Source: Limosilactobacillus caviae (lineage in GTDB: Bacteria > Bacillota > Bacilli > Lactobacillales > Lactobacillaceae). Taken from it: a stretch of 64,000 nt of DNA. Made by a program: the position numbers and the translations under genes. The stretch covers positions 186,001 to 250,000 of the forward strand of contig NZ_BMDS01000003.1 in NCBI RefSeq assembly GCF_014635905.1, in the 5' to 3' direction. How positions within the stretch are numbered: the stretch's first letter is position 1; each line of letters opens with the position of its first letter. The notes beneath the pieces are model-generated. The model saw only the letters and a list, made by a program, of their open reading frames with translations. It was not told the DNA's origin and did not search any database. Shown one piece after another: positions 25,309 through 34,249 of the stretch.

Positions 25309-26556
25309 GTGGATTTTAATCTTGCCCGTGGCGTGGATCTGCACATTATACCCACAAAGCAATTTAAGATGAATCACGTCTTAATAGATTTTGCGACTCC
25401 GCAAACACCAACAAATGCTACTGCACGAAATTTATTGGCAAACCTATTAGAGACCAGTACGCATCGCTATCCAACACAGACGGCTTTGGCCCGCCAATTA
25501 GCATCTTTATATGGGGCATATGTTAACTTATTTGTTAATCGTCTTGGAATGATGCACACAGTCCGATTGCGAGCAAGCTTTGTTAATAATCGTTTTGTTA
25601 ATGAAGACTTGTTTGAAAAAATTAGCGGTCTGATAAATGAAATATTATTTCACCCACTGATTGATGATGGTGAATTTGATGGCCCTACTTTTAGGATTCA
25701 AGCAAATAACCTGCGAAGTACGATTAAATCGTTCTATGATGACAAACAATTTCTGGCAAGTCAGCGATTGATGGATTTATATTACCGAAATGATTCAGTA
25801 ATGAAGATTCCAAGCTTTGGACAAATTGCTGATCTTGAAAAATTAAATGCAAAGAGTTTGGTTGCAACATATCAGTCAATGATCAACCACGATAAAGTTG
25901 ATATTTTTGTTTTAGGTGATATCGATCCAGAACTTGCCCGCAGAGTTTTTGCAAGGCTGCCGTTTAATAATCGGGTTCCGCTTAGCAATTCGCCTTTATA
26001 TCACCAGTTGCCTTATGATCAAGTTCAACGTAAAACCGAATATCAGCAGGTTAGTCAGGCTAAGCTAAATCTTGCATACTCTTTACCGGTTTATTACCAT
26101 GATTCAGATTATTATGCGGCGTTGGTCTTTAACGGTCTTTTTGGTGGTACGCCATATTCAAAACTTTTTACAAATGTTCGGGAAAAAGCCAGCTTAGCTT
26201 ATTATGCTTCAAGTCGTCTTTTGCCATTTAACGGAGTAGTGAGCGTTCAAACGGGGATTCGTGCTAGTGACCAAGAAAGAGTTCAAGATATGATTCAAGA
26301 GCAGCTTAAAGATTTGCAGAATGGCAATTTTTCTGATGAAGCCTTAAAAGAGGTCCAAGATAGTTTGATTAATCAATATCGTGCTGGTCATGATCTAGCA
26401 AGTAATATTTTGGAACAGCAACTAGTAGCTAAATTAGTTAATGAAACAAATAAAGATTTTGTAGCTGAAATAAAAAAGGTAACACCAGCTGATATTTCTC
26501 AAGTTGCAAACAAAATGAAACTTCAAGCAGTTTATTTATTAAGTGGTGAGAGATAG
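25309..26556 (+). CDS. ymfF: M16-family peptidase homologue YmfF, likely inactive
   Basis: Member of the insulinase fold pair YmfF/YmfH, named in B. subtilis for a link to modification of elongation factor P. The 415-aa protein shows the two M16 halves (ARNLLANLLETSTHRYP at the front, NVREKASLAYYASSRL in the second half), but the zinc motif HxxEH is absent, as in the non-catalytic partner of M16B pairs. It probably pairs with the catalytic YmfH encoded next. GTG start at 25309 behind GAAGGGAGAAAGAG. The two are nearly adjoining and form an operon. Confidence 0.9.
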   Translation: MDFNLARGVDLHIIPTKQFKMNHVLIDFATPQTPTNATARNLLANLLETSTHRYPTQTALARQLASLYGAYVNLFVNRLGMMHTVRLRASFVNNRFVNEDLFEKISGLINEILFHPLIDDGEFDGPTFRIQANNLRSTIKSFYDDKQFLASQRLMDLYYRNDSVMKIPSFGQIADLEKLNAKSLVATYQSMINHDKVDIFVLGDIDPELARRVFARLPFNNRVPLSNSPLYHQLPYDQVQRKTEYQQVSQAKLNLAYSLPVYYHDSDYYAALVFNGLFGGTPYSKLFTNVREKASLAYYASSRLLPFNGVVSVQTGIRASDQERVQDMIQEQLKDLQNGNFSDEALKEVQDSLINQYRAGHDLASNILEQQLVAKLVNETNKDFVAEIKKVTPADISQVANKMKLQAVYLLSGER

Positions 26557-26560
26557 TTAT

Positions 26561-27859
26561 ATGGATAAACAAGTTTATCAAAATTTTAACCAGTCCATTT
26601 ATCGTGAACAATTATCAAATGGGCTAAAGGTTCAGCTTCTGCCAATGGAAGGGTACCATAAGACGTATGCAATTTTAACAACTGACTTTGGCTCGATTGA
26701 TAATCATTTCATTCCATATCATCAGGAGGAAGCAATTACCGTTCCAGACGGAGTTGCCCATTTTCTTGAACATAAAATGTTTGAGAAAAAAGACCATGAT
26801 GCGTTTGATTTGTTTGGTAAATTGGGAGCTGATTCTAATGCCTTTACTAGCTTTACTCAAACAAGCTACCTTTTTTCAACTACTAGCAATCTTCACGAAA
26901 ATTTAGATGTTTTGCTAGATTTTGTTCAAGATCCGTACTTTACCGACCAAACAGTAAAAAAAGAGCAGGGGATAATTGGTCAAGAAATTCAAATGTATGA
27001 GGATGATCCAAGTTGGCGTTTATATTTAGGAATTTTAGGTAATTTATACCCTAACGACCCGATGCGGATTGATATTGCAGGGACGATTGAATCAATTGGC
27101 CGCATTACACCAAAAATTTTGATGGATACTTATAAAACGTTCTATCAGCCTGCCAACATGAACTTATTCCTAGTTGGTCGCCTGGACCCAGAGGAAACAA
27201 TGGCGTGGATCAAGCAAAATCAAGAACAAAAAATCTTTGCACCGACGGAAACGCCACGCAGATTATTTAAATTAAATGATCCGACTGCACATGATGTAAT
27301 TCCTTTCCGCTCATTAACAATGGATATTGTAAGGCCCAAAGTAATGGTTGGTTTGCGGGGAACAAAGCAATTCGATGATGGGAAGCAACGATTGCATTAT
27401 AAATTGGCAATTGATTTATTGTTAGATGTTTTGTTTGATGATACATCGGATAACTATTTGCGTTTATACAATAATGAAACACTTGATGATACATTTGGCT
27501 ATAATTTTGAAATGCAACGAGGCTTTCATTTTGCCTATTTTAGTTCTGACACTGATCAAATGGAACGCTTTGCTGACGAAATTATTGATATCCTTGAGAG
27601 TGCTGATCAGCAAATCGAGGCCGCGCGAACAAGATTTGAAGGAATCAAAAATGCTGAATTAGGACGATTGATTGGACTTTTAGATTCTCCAGAGGCTATC
27701 GCTAATCGGTATGCTGGAGATCTATTTGCAGGAGCAAGTTTAATGGATGAAATCCAGATTTTAGAGACCATTACAATTGACGACCTTTATCAAGTGGCAA
27801 AGGATTTTATTACTCCCCAAGGAATTTCGGTATATCAAGTAGTACCACAACATCAATAA
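26561..27859 (+). CDS. ymfH: M16-family zinc peptidase YmfH, catalytic
   Basis: Catalytic half of the YmfF/YmfH pair. HFLEH at residues 67-71 is the zinc motif, with the third ligand likely E142 in GQEIQMYEDD. The 432-aa length is normal for a single M16B chain. The ATG at 26561 lies five bases after ymfF; a GTG at 26543 inside the end of ymfF is possible but less likely. The chain is followed by ymfM and pgsA, the same order as in Bacillus. Its natural substrate is not known to me. Confidence 0.92.
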   Translation: MDKQVYQNFNQSIYREQLSNGLKVQLLPMEGYHKTYAILTTDFGSIDNHFIPYHQEEAITVPDGVAHFLEHKMFEKKDHDAFDLFGKLGADSNAFTSFTQTSYLFSTTSNLHENLDVLLDFVQDPYFTDQTVKKEQGIIGQEIQMYEDDPSWRLYLGILGNLYPNDPMRIDIAGTIESIGRITPKILMDTYKTFYQPANMNLFLVGRLDPEETMAWIKQNQEQKIFAPTETPRRLFKLNDPTAHDVIPFRSLTMDIVRPKVMVGLRGTKQFDDGKQRLHYKLAIDLLLDVLFDDTSDNYLRLYNNETLDDTFGYNFEMQRGFHFAYFSSDTDQMERFADEIIDILESADQQIEAARTRFEGIKNAELGRLIGLLDSPEAIANRYAGDLFAGASLMDEIQILETITIDDLYQVAKDFITPQGISVYQVVPQHQ

Positions 27860-27898
27860 AATTAACTTTTCTTGTGAATTTATTATATATTGTGAGCA

Positions 27899-27907
27899 TG
27901 ATATAAT
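27899..27907 (+). promoter_or_regulatory. Extended -10 promoter of ymfM
   Basis: TGA followed by TATAAT at 27902-27907, about 40 bases before the ymfM start. Confidence 0.6.
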
Positions 27908-27945
27908 ATCCAAGAGTAAAGATAAATGAAAATGGAGATAGAATA

Positions 27946-28980
27946 ATGAGTGAGAACGAGAACGATCAAAAACGACTTGAGATTGGCAAAATTTTACGAA
28001 AAGCTCGAGAAGAAAAAGGATATACCCTTGATGATCTTCAACAAATGACAAAAATCCAAAAGCGGTATTTAATTGCTATTGAAGATGAAAATTTCGATGA
28101 ACTACCTGGGGACTTTTATGTTCGTGCGTTCATTAAGCAATATGCAAATATGGTTGGATTAGATGGTAATGAATTATTGCAAAAGTATGATGATCAATTA
28201 CCAAAGACGAAGACAGAAGAATATTCTGATCATCTTGCTCAGGCGGTGGAGACACGGGCGAGTCAACGAAAGACTGTTAGTGGCAGTGTTGATAAGGTGC
28301 GGAATTATATGCCAACCATCATCATTGCGTGTGTGATTGTTTTAGTATTAGCTGCTATCTGGCTTACTGCAATTGCTCGTAATCACCGGGACTCTTCTAC
28401 ACGGATTGATAATAGTTCTGTTTCGGTATCCGGTGAGAGTCGCAAAAAGGCATCGTCTTCTTCTAAGAAAGAAAGTACAAAACAGAGTAAGTCAACAGCG
28501 ATCAAGCTTCAAGAAGCACCTAATCGAAATGACACTAGCGTTACCTACACCGCTAAACAGCTTACGGCAGATACAACCTTACAAATTGAACCAAGTGATC
28601 GGTCGTGGATGCAGGTACGCGCAAATAACAATAACTTATTAAACAAGACCCTAAATAATAATGAAAAGACTAGCCTTAAGATTAATCGTGACACAACATC
28701 ATTAGTAATTACAGTTGGTAACGCTCGGGCTACAAAATTAAAGATTGGTGACCAAGAAATTGACTTTACTAATAACGGTCGTTACCAAAACACACGGAAT
28801 GTAACGATTAATTTTGGTCAAAATCAATCAAGTAGCAGTGCAGCTAGTCAAGCATCAAATAATTCAAATCGAAACGCTTCTTCGACTAGTCAATCAAATA
28901 ATGCTACGCAACCATCTGCAGCAAGCAGCAGCCGTCCTCAGACAAATGCTAGTCGACAGGGTAGCCAACCTACTCGTTAA
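27946..28980 (+). CDS. ymfM: RodZ-like protein (YmfM), helix-turn-helix and membrane anchored
   Basis: RodZ-type scaffold linking MreB filaments to the wall machinery. The 344-aa protein has a cytoplasmic helix-turn-helix (about 12-80, LRKAREEKGYTLDDLQQMT), one membrane helix (about 124-147), a serine/lysine linker, and an outer domain of DUF4115 type (about 205-285, DRSWMQVRAN). The last 55 residues are a low-complexity S/N/Q/A tail, unusual for the family but common in exported parts of lactobacilli. mreBCD lies 5.5 kb upstream. ATG with GGAGATAGA before it. Confidence 0.9.
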   Translation: MSENENDQKRLEIGKILRKAREEKGYTLDDLQQMTKIQKRYLIAIEDENFDELPGDFYVRAFIKQYANMVGLDGNELLQKYDDQLPKTKTEEYSDHLAQAVETRASQRKTVSGSVDKVRNYMPTIIIACVIVLVLAAIWLTAIARNHRDSSTRIDNSSVSVSGESRKKASSSSKKESTKQSKSTAIKLQEAPNRNDTSVTYTAKQLTADTTLQIEPSDRSWMQVRANNNNLLNKTLNNNEKTSLKINRDTTSLVITVGNARATKLKIGDQEIDFTNNGRYQNTRNVTINFGQNQSSSSAASQASNNSNRNASSTSQSNNATQPSAASSSRPQTNASRQGSQPTR

Positions 28981-29006
28981 TCTGGAGTGCTAAAGGAGTT
29001 AGAACA

Positions 29007-29594
29007 TTGAATTTACCTAATAAATTAACTGTTGTTCGTTTAATTATTATCCCCTTTTTCTTATTATTAATGGTGTTGCCATTACAAAGCTGGGGAGCTG
29101 TTAGCTTTTTAGGGGCAACTATTCCAATGGCTCAGTTTATTGCTGCCATTTTGTTTATCGTTGCTACAATTACTGATAATCTTGACGGACAGATTGCGCG
29201 TCGTCAGCATCTTGTAACTAATTTTGGAAAATTTACTGATCCATTAGCGGATAAACTATTAGTAATGACCGCTTTTATTGTCTTGACTGGAAGCGGGGTT
29301 GTACCGTCATGGGTAACCTCAATTATTATCTGGCGTGAATTAGCCGTTACGGGGCTACGATTATTGCTGGTAGAACAAGATGGGATAGTTTTAGCTGCCA
29401 AAATGCCAGGTAAAATTAAAACGACAACGCAGTTTATTGCAATTATCTTCTTACTCTTAAATAACGTAATTTTTGCAATGTGGAATATTCCATTTGGCCA
29501 AATCATGCTATATATTTGTTTATTCTTTACTATTTACTCGGGAATAGACTACTTCATTCAGGGACGCGACGTTTTCTCGGATGGATTTAAATAA
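29007..29594 (+). CDS. pgsA: CDP-diacylglycerol--glycerol-3-phosphate 3-phosphatidyltransferase
   Basis: Makes phosphatidylglycerol phosphate, the first committed step to phosphatidylglycerol. The 195-aa membrane protein has the CDP-alcohol phosphotransferase motif in DNLDGQIARRQHLVTNFGK then TDPLADK, which supplies the aspartates that hold metal and CDP. It starts at a TTG behind AAAGGAG. It ends before a hairpin and is the last gene of the ymfM-pgsA unit; cinA and recA follow under separate control. Confidence 0.95.
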   Translation: MNLPNKLTVVRLIIIPFFLLLMVLPLQSWGAVSFLGATIPMAQFIAAILFIVATITDNLDGQIARRQHLVTNFGKFTDPLADKLLVMTAFIVLTGSGVVPSWVTSIIIWRELAVTGLRLLLVEQDGIVLAAKMPGKIKTTTQFIAIIFLLLNNVIFAMWNIPFGQIMLYICLFFTIYSGIDYFIQGRDVFSDGFK

Positions 29595-29610
29595 TTTAAG
29601 ATTAAGTCAG

Positions 29611-29641
29611 AGACTGGGAACTAACCCGGTCTTTAACTTTT
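29611..29641 (+). terminator. Terminator of pgsA
   Basis: AGACTGGG (29611-29618) pairs with CCCGGTCT (29625-29632), followed by TTAACTTTTT. Confidence 0.7.
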
Positions 29642-29649
29642 TAAAGATA

Positions 29650-29793
29650 AAAATGCCAACGCGGTAACTGACTGGTAGTTCAAACGTTAATAGATCAGCA
29701 TTTGTCTAATCTAATCATTCTTGCAATAGGCGGTGCGTTGACGACAGCGGGATAATGAACTAGGTAAGCTGGTTCTGCCCCGCTTATTTTATT
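29650..29793 (+). other. Structured stretch between pgsA and cinA, possible small RNA
   Basis: After the pgsA terminator come a closed loop (AAATGC 29651-29656 with GCATTT 29698-29703) and a terminator-like hairpin (AGCGGG 29746-29751 with CCCGCT 29779-29784, inner GAAC/GTTC) followed by TATTTTATTT. It is more GC-rich than the flanks. No clear promoter is seen before it. Confidence 0.35.
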
Positions 29794-29863
29794 TGAATTA
29801 AAATTTTATGATTTTAGTGAAAATGGTTATACTTTACGTATATATATTATAGGGGTGAACTTT

Positions 29864-31111
29864 ATGGATGCGGAAATAATTTCAGTTGGAACAGAAATTG
29901 TACTAGGTCAAATTGTTAATACTAATGCAGCCTATTTGGCAAGAAAGCTTACTCAACTAGATCTACCAGCTACGTACCAGACGACTGTTGATGATCAGCC
30001 GCAACGACTTGAGCGGGTTATTAACCATGCATTGACACGAGCACAATTAGTTTTTGTCTGTGGTGGTTTAGGCCCAACCGCTGACGATATTACAATGCCA
30101 ACCGTTGCTAGGACATTAGGAGTAGATTTACAAACGGATAACCAGCACTGGAATTGGATCCAACAAACTTTTAAACAACGGCAAATTAAAATGGAACCTG
30201 ATAATATCCGCCAAGCTCAATATCTTAAAGGGGGCACGCCACTGAAGAACCCAGTTGGTCTTGCTTTAGGGTGCTGGGATGAAATTAATGGAAAGGTAGT
30301 CGTTGTATTGCCTGGACCACCAGCAGAATTCCAGGCGATGGTTGAAGAAAGTTTGATTCCTAAGTTAAAGGAGCATTTTCAAACTGGAAAACAAATTACT
30401 AGTCGGACCCTAAATTTCTTGGGTCGTCCTGAATCGCAGTTAATGAGCGAAATTCAGGAAGCAACTCAAAATGAAACGGGGATAAGCATTATTTCCTATG
30501 TTCAACCAACAGCAATTCAGGTGCGCTTAACAGTTCGGGACTTACCGAAAAAAGAAGCAACCGCGAAAATTGATCGGGTTCAAAAATCTATTTTAGCTTT
30601 TGAAAAGCCTTATTTTTTTGGTGTTGGTGATGATCTTACCCTTGCCAATGTAGTTGTTGAGTTATTAAAAGAAAAAAATTGGAAATTAACAGCTGCTGAA
30701 AGTCTAACAGGAGGAATGTTTCAAAGTACAATTTGTTCTGTTCCGGGGGCATCGAATATTTTTGATGGCGGTTTTGTCACCTATGCTGCCGGTGCTAAGG
30801 AAGAGCTCTTGGGAATACCTAATGGATTAATCGATCGATATGGTGTGGTAAGTTCTGAAACGGCAGCGGCAATGGCTGAAGGATGCCGTCAAAAATTGAA
30901 TACAAAAATTGGTATTGGGTTTACTGGGGTTGCAGGTCCAGATGCATTAGAAAATCACCCCGCTGGTACAGTTTGGGTTGGATTAGCAATTGAGGGGCAG
31001 CCAACAAAGACGGTTCAGTTGCATCTTGCTTCTTATATTGGTAGACAGGCTATTAGAACCTTAAGTGTCCAGTACGGGCTGCAAATGATTTATCGTGAAT
31101 TAAAAAAATAA
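29864..31111 (+). CDS. cinA: CinA: nicotinamide-nucleotide amidase / competence-damage protein
   Basis: Two-domain protein: an N-terminal MoaB-like domain (about 1-170, ISVGTEIVLGQIVNTN and VCGGLGPTADD) and a C-terminal CinA domain (about 255-410, AAESLTGGMFQS and GFTGVAGP) that in relatives deamidates nicotinamide mononucleotide. The 415-aa length is normal. In streptococci cinA-recA is a competence-induced operon. Here a LexA box and a separate promoter lie between the two. The ATG at 29864 follows TAGGGGTGA; a GTG at 29855 sits inside that site. Confidence 0.95.
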   Translation: MDAEIISVGTEIVLGQIVNTNAAYLARKLTQLDLPATYQTTVDDQPQRLERVINHALTRAQLVFVCGGLGPTADDITMPTVARTLGVDLQTDNQHWNWIQQTFKQRQIKMEPDNIRQAQYLKGGTPLKNPVGLALGCWDEINGKVVVVLPGPPAEFQAMVEESLIPKLKEHFQTGKQITSRTLNFLGRPESQLMSEIQEATQNETGISIISYVQPTAIQVRLTVRDLPKKEATAKIDRVQKSILAFEKPYFFGVGDDLTLANVVVELLKEKNWKLTAAESLTGGMFQSTICSVPGASNIFDGGFVTYAAGAKEELLGIPNGLIDRYGVVSSETAAAMAEGCRQKLNTKIGIGFTGVAGPDALENHPAGTVWVGLAIEGQPTKTVQLHLASYIGRQAIRTLSVQYGLQMIYRELKK

Positions 31112-31112
31112 A

Positions 31113-31126
31113 CGAACTTTTGTTCA
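31113..31126. promoter_or_regulatory. LexA (SOS) box before recA
   Basis: CGAACTTTTGTTCA matches the Gram-positive SOS box core CGAACNNNNGTTCG with one change at the last base. It starts one base after the cinA stop and lies just upstream of the recA promoter. Confidence 0.8.
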
Positions 31127-31134
31127 CTTTTTTC

Positions 31135-31162
31135 TTGTTTTTTTTGCTAAAACTGTTATTAT
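31135..31162 (+). promoter_or_regulatory. Promoter of recA
   Basis: TTGTTT (31135-31140), 16 bases, TATTAT (31157-31162) with a TGT extended -10 element. Confidence 0.55.
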
Positions 31163-31200
31163 TAGTTATCGGATAAACCGTAAAAAAGGAGGAATTTGAT

Positions 31201-32289
31201 TTGGCTGACCAACGAAAAGCAGCATTAGATGTTGCCATCAGAAAGATCGAAAAGAACTTTGGTAAAGGTTCAATTATGCGTATGGGTGATGCCACAGATA
31301 TGAAGATTGCATCTGTATCTAGTGGCTCGCTTGCAATTGATAAAGCACTCGGCATTGGTGGGTATCCTCGTGGCCGGATAGTAGAAATTTATGGCCCAGA
31401 GAGTTCTGGGAAGACCACTGTTGCTTTACATGCAGTAGCAGAAGTTCAACGCCAGGGTGGAACAGCAGCATATATTGATGCTGAAAATGCACTTGATCCT
31501 CAATATGCTGAGGCATTAGGAGTTAATATTGATGATTTATTACTTTCCCAGCCTGATAGTGGTGAAGAAGGACTAGAAATCGCTGATGCATTAATTTCTA
31601 GTGGAGCAGTTGATTTAGTTATTGTTGACTCAGTAGCAGCATTAGTTCCTCGTGCTGAAATTGACGGTGATATGGGTGATACTCATGTCGGCTTACAAGC
31701 GCGTTTAATGTCTCAGGCGCTTCGAAAGTTATCTGGTGAGATTAATAAAACAAAGACGATTGCTATCTTTATCAACCAGATTCGTGAAAAAGTCGGGGTT
31801 ATGTTTGGTAACCCTGAAACTACTACTGGTGGTCGTGCCTTAAAATTCTACTCAACAATTCGTATGGAAATTCGTCGTGCAGAACAGATTAAGAATGGGA
31901 CAGACGTTGTTGGTAATAAAGCAAAAGTAAAAATTGTGAAGAACAAGGTTGCTCCGCCATTCAAGCGTTGTGAAGTTGACATTATGTACGGTGAAGGTAT
32001 CTCTAAGACAGGGGAATTATTAGATATGGCAGTTGAAAATGACCTTGTTGATAAAAGCGGTGCTTGGTATTCATATGGCAATGAGCGAATTGGTCAAGGG
32101 CGAGAAAATGCTAAAAAGTGGCTTAAAGAACATCCTGATAGCATGAATGAATTAATGAATAAGGTTCGTGTTGCAAACGGAATGGAACCTTTAGATGAAA
32201 AATCTGCAAAAGATTCAACTAATGGTAAAGATTCCAGTGGATCAGGAGAAAGTAAGCAAGAAACTATTGAAGAAGCAAGTAAAAAATAG
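31201..32289 (+). CDS. recA: Recombinase RecA
   Basis: Forms filaments on single-stranded DNA, performs strand exchange, and triggers LexA self-cleavage. The 362-aa protein has Walker [10 protein letters not shown] near residues 65-73, the DNA-binding loop region around [19 protein letters not shown] (two parts), and a C-terminal acidic S/K/E/D tail. The TTG start follows AAAAAGGAGG. The LexA box upstream shows it is part of the SOS response. It ends at a strong terminator before rny. Confidence 0.98.
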   Translation: MADQRKAALDVAIRKIEKNFGKGSIMRMGDATDMKIASVSSGSLAIDKALGIGGYPRGRIVEIYGPESSGKTTVALHAVAEVQRQGGTAAYIDAENALDPQYAEALGVNIDDLLLSQPDSGEEGLEIADALISSGAVDLVIVDSVAALVPRAEIDGDMGDTHVGLQARLMSQALRKLSGEINKTKTIAIFINQIREKVGVMFGNPETTTGGRALKFYSTIRMEIRRAEQIKNGTDVVGNKAKVKIVKNKVAPPFKRCEVDIMYGEGISKTGELLDMAVENDLVDKSGAWYSYGNERIGQGRENAKKWLKEHPDSMNELMNKVRVANGMEPLDEKSAKDSTNGKDSSGSGESKQETIEEASKK

Positions 32290-32320
32290 TTGGCATTAAC
32301 GGTATAAAATAACAGGAGGA

Positions 32321-32366
32321 CCCTAACATCTTTACTAATAAAATAAGATGTTAGGGCCTTCTTCGT
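32321..32366 (+). terminator. Terminator of recA
   Basis: A 12-bp perfect stem (32321-32332 with 32345-32356) is followed by CCTTCTTCGT, with flanking GAGGA/CCTTC pairing that extends it. Confidence 0.75.
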
Positions 32367-32406
32367 CTATTAATAGCTCTTTAATATGGATTAAAAAATT
32401 CAATAG

Positions 32407-32435
32407 TTGACACCTTGGTTTGGCAAGCTTAAAAT
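32407..32435 (+). promoter_or_regulatory. Promoter of rny
   Basis: TTGACA (32407-32412) and TAAAAT (32430-32435), spaced by 17. Confidence 0.75.
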
Positions 32436-32442
32436 TTAACAT

Positions 32443-32466
32443 GTGTGATGTTTTGAAACATGACAC
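32443..32466. promoter_or_regulatory. 24-base dyad at the rny start site
   Basis: GTGT-G-ATGTTT-TG-AAACAT-G-ACAC, symmetric except for the two central-flank G. It begins 8 bases after the -10, so it covers the start site. It could be an operator or a 5'-end hairpin of the rny mRNA. I know no named regulator for it. Confidence 0.5.
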
Positions 32467-32521
32467 GGTGAAATTAATTTATTCATACCAACAACATAAT
32501 AGTTGAAGCGGAGGTGAAATA

Positions 32522-34075
32522 GTGGAAGTATTAATATTCGCCGCGCTTGTTATGGTTGTCGGAATTATTGTCGGCTATGTAATTCGCAAGGTTTCATACG
32601 AAAAACAAGTTGCAGAAGCGCATAATGATGCGCAAGGTATTATTTCTAAAGCAAAACAAGACGCAGCAACGGCGAAAAAAGAGGCTATTTTAGAAGCAAA
32701 AGAAGAGAGTCATCAATATCGGGAACGTGTTGAAGACGAGTTAAAGCAACGGCGAAGTGAAGTTCAACGTCAAGAGGATCGTCTACTTCAACGGGAAACT
32801 TCTTTAGATCATAAAGATAGTGCTCTTGAAAAACGAGAAAATGCGGTTGGTGTTCGTGAACGAAAATTAGATCAAGAAAAAGAACGACTTCATCAATCTA
32901 AGGAACAAGCTGAAGCCTTAGTTGAACAACGTAAACAAGAAGTTGAAAAAGTTGCTCAAATGTCACAAGATGACGCTAAACAGTTATTATTATCTGAAGT
33001 AAAAGAACAGTTAAAGACTGAACGGGCAGTAATGATTCGTGATAGTGAACAAGAAGCAGAACTTTCAGCAGAACGAAACGCTAAGAAATTAATTGTTGAG
33101 GCGATTCAGCGAAGTGCTGCTGATGTTGTCTCTGAGACGACTGTTTCAGTTGTTACCCTTCCTAATGATGATATGAAGGGGAGAATAATTGGTCGTGAAG
33201 GTCGTAATATTAGAACTTTAGAGACATTAACAGGAATTGATTTGATTATTGATGACACGCCGGAAGCAGTAGTGTTAAGTGGTTTTGACCCGGTTCGTCG
33301 AGAAATTGCTAAAATTGCTCTTGAAAAGTTAATTCAAGATGGGCGTATTCACCCTGCGAGAATTGAAGAAGCAGTTGATAAAGCTCGTAAGCAAATGGAT
33401 ACCCAGTTGCGTGAAACTGGAGAGCAGGCATTGTTTGATTTAGGGATTCATTCTATGCATCCTGACCTTATTAAGACGGTTGGGAGAATGAAGTACCGGA
33501 CAAGTTATGGTCAAAATGTTTTAGATCATTCGATTGAAGTTGCTAAGTTAGCGGGAATCATGGCTGCTGAACTTGGTGAGGACGTCACAATGGCAAAACG
33601 TGCTGGGCTATTACATGATATTGGCAAAGCAATTGACCATGAAGTTGATGGTTCGCATGTTGAGCTTGGAGTTGAATTGACCCGGAAATACAAAGAAAAT
33701 AAAGTGGTAATCAATACGATTGCTTCACACCATGGAGATGTCCCAGCAACTTCTGTGATCGCTGTTCTAGTTCAGGCGGCTGATGCAATTTCAGGCGCTC
33801 GACCAGGTGCGCGAAGTGAATCATTAGAACAATACATTCAACGCTTAAAGAAACTAGAAGGCATAGCAAACAGTTATGATGGTGTCGACCATAGTTACGC
33901 AATTCAAGCTGGTCGAGAACTTCGCGTGATTGTTAAACCAAAGAAGATTTCTGATTTGCAAGCAACAACTTTGTCACATGATATTAAGAACAAAATTGAA
34001 AAGCAATTAGAATATCCAGGACATATCAAAGTAACCGTTATTCGGGAAGTTCGAGCAGTTGATTATGCTAAATAA
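32522..34075 (+). CDS. rny: Ribonuclease Y
   Basis: Membrane-anchored endoribonuclease that starts decay of many mRNAs. The 517-aa protein has one N-terminal helix (about 2-20), a long coiled coil (about 25-200) rich in E, K, Q and R, a KH domain (about 210-270, [16 protein letters not shown]) and an HD domain (about 335-430) with HD in [10 protein letters not shown]. The GTG start follows GCGGAGGTGA. RecA and rny neighbour each other in many Firmicutes. The dyad at its promoter suggests special control. Confidence 0.97.
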   Translation: MEVLIFAALVMVVGIIVGYVIRKVSYEKQVAEAHNDAQGIISKAKQDAATAKKEAILEAKEESHQYRERVEDELKQRRSEVQRQEDRLLQRETSLDHKDSALEKRENAVGVRERKLDQEKERLHQSKEQAEALVEQRKQEVEKVAQMSQDDAKQLLLSEVKEQLKTERAVMIRDSEQEAELSAERNAKKLIVEAIQRSAADVVSETTVSVVTLPNDDMKGRIIGREGRNIRTLETLTGIDLIIDDTPEAVVLSGFDPVRREIAKIALEKLIQDGRIHPARIEEAVDKARKQMDTQLRETGEQALFDLGIHSMHPDLIKTVGRMKYRTSYGQNVLDHSIEVAKLAGIMAAELGEDVTMAKRAGLLHDIGKAIDHEVDGSHVELGVELTRKYKENKVVINTIASHHGDVPATSVIAVLVQAADAISGARPGARSESLEQYIQRLKKLEGIANSYDGVDHSYAIQAGRELRVIVKPKKISDLQATTLSHDIKNKIEKQLEYPGHIKVTVIREVRAVDYAK

Positions 34076-34091
34076 ACTGGTTTTCAGTTCT

Positions 34092-34134
34092 AATAAAGAG
34101 ACTGGGTACATACTACAGTCTCTTTATTATTTTA
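34092..34134 (+). terminator. Terminator of rny
   Basis: A 13-base stem AATAAAGAGACTG (34092-34104) pairs with CAGTCTCTTTATT (34116-34128), then ATTTT. Confidence 0.8.
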
Positions 34135-34166
34135 AAAAACAGTAACTGGTGCTAAACTATAGAGCC

Positions 34167-34195
34167 TTGCATGAAATTATGGCAGAAAATATAAT
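34167..34195 (+). promoter_or_regulatory. Promoter of mutS-mutL
   Basis: TTGCAT (34167-34172), 17 bases, perfect TATAAT (34190-34195), about 55 bases before the mutS start. Confidence 0.75.
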
Positions 34196-34249
34196 TAATT
34201 TATTGTAAATAATAAGAACGAAATAAAATTATTAACGGGGTGAAAGTTA

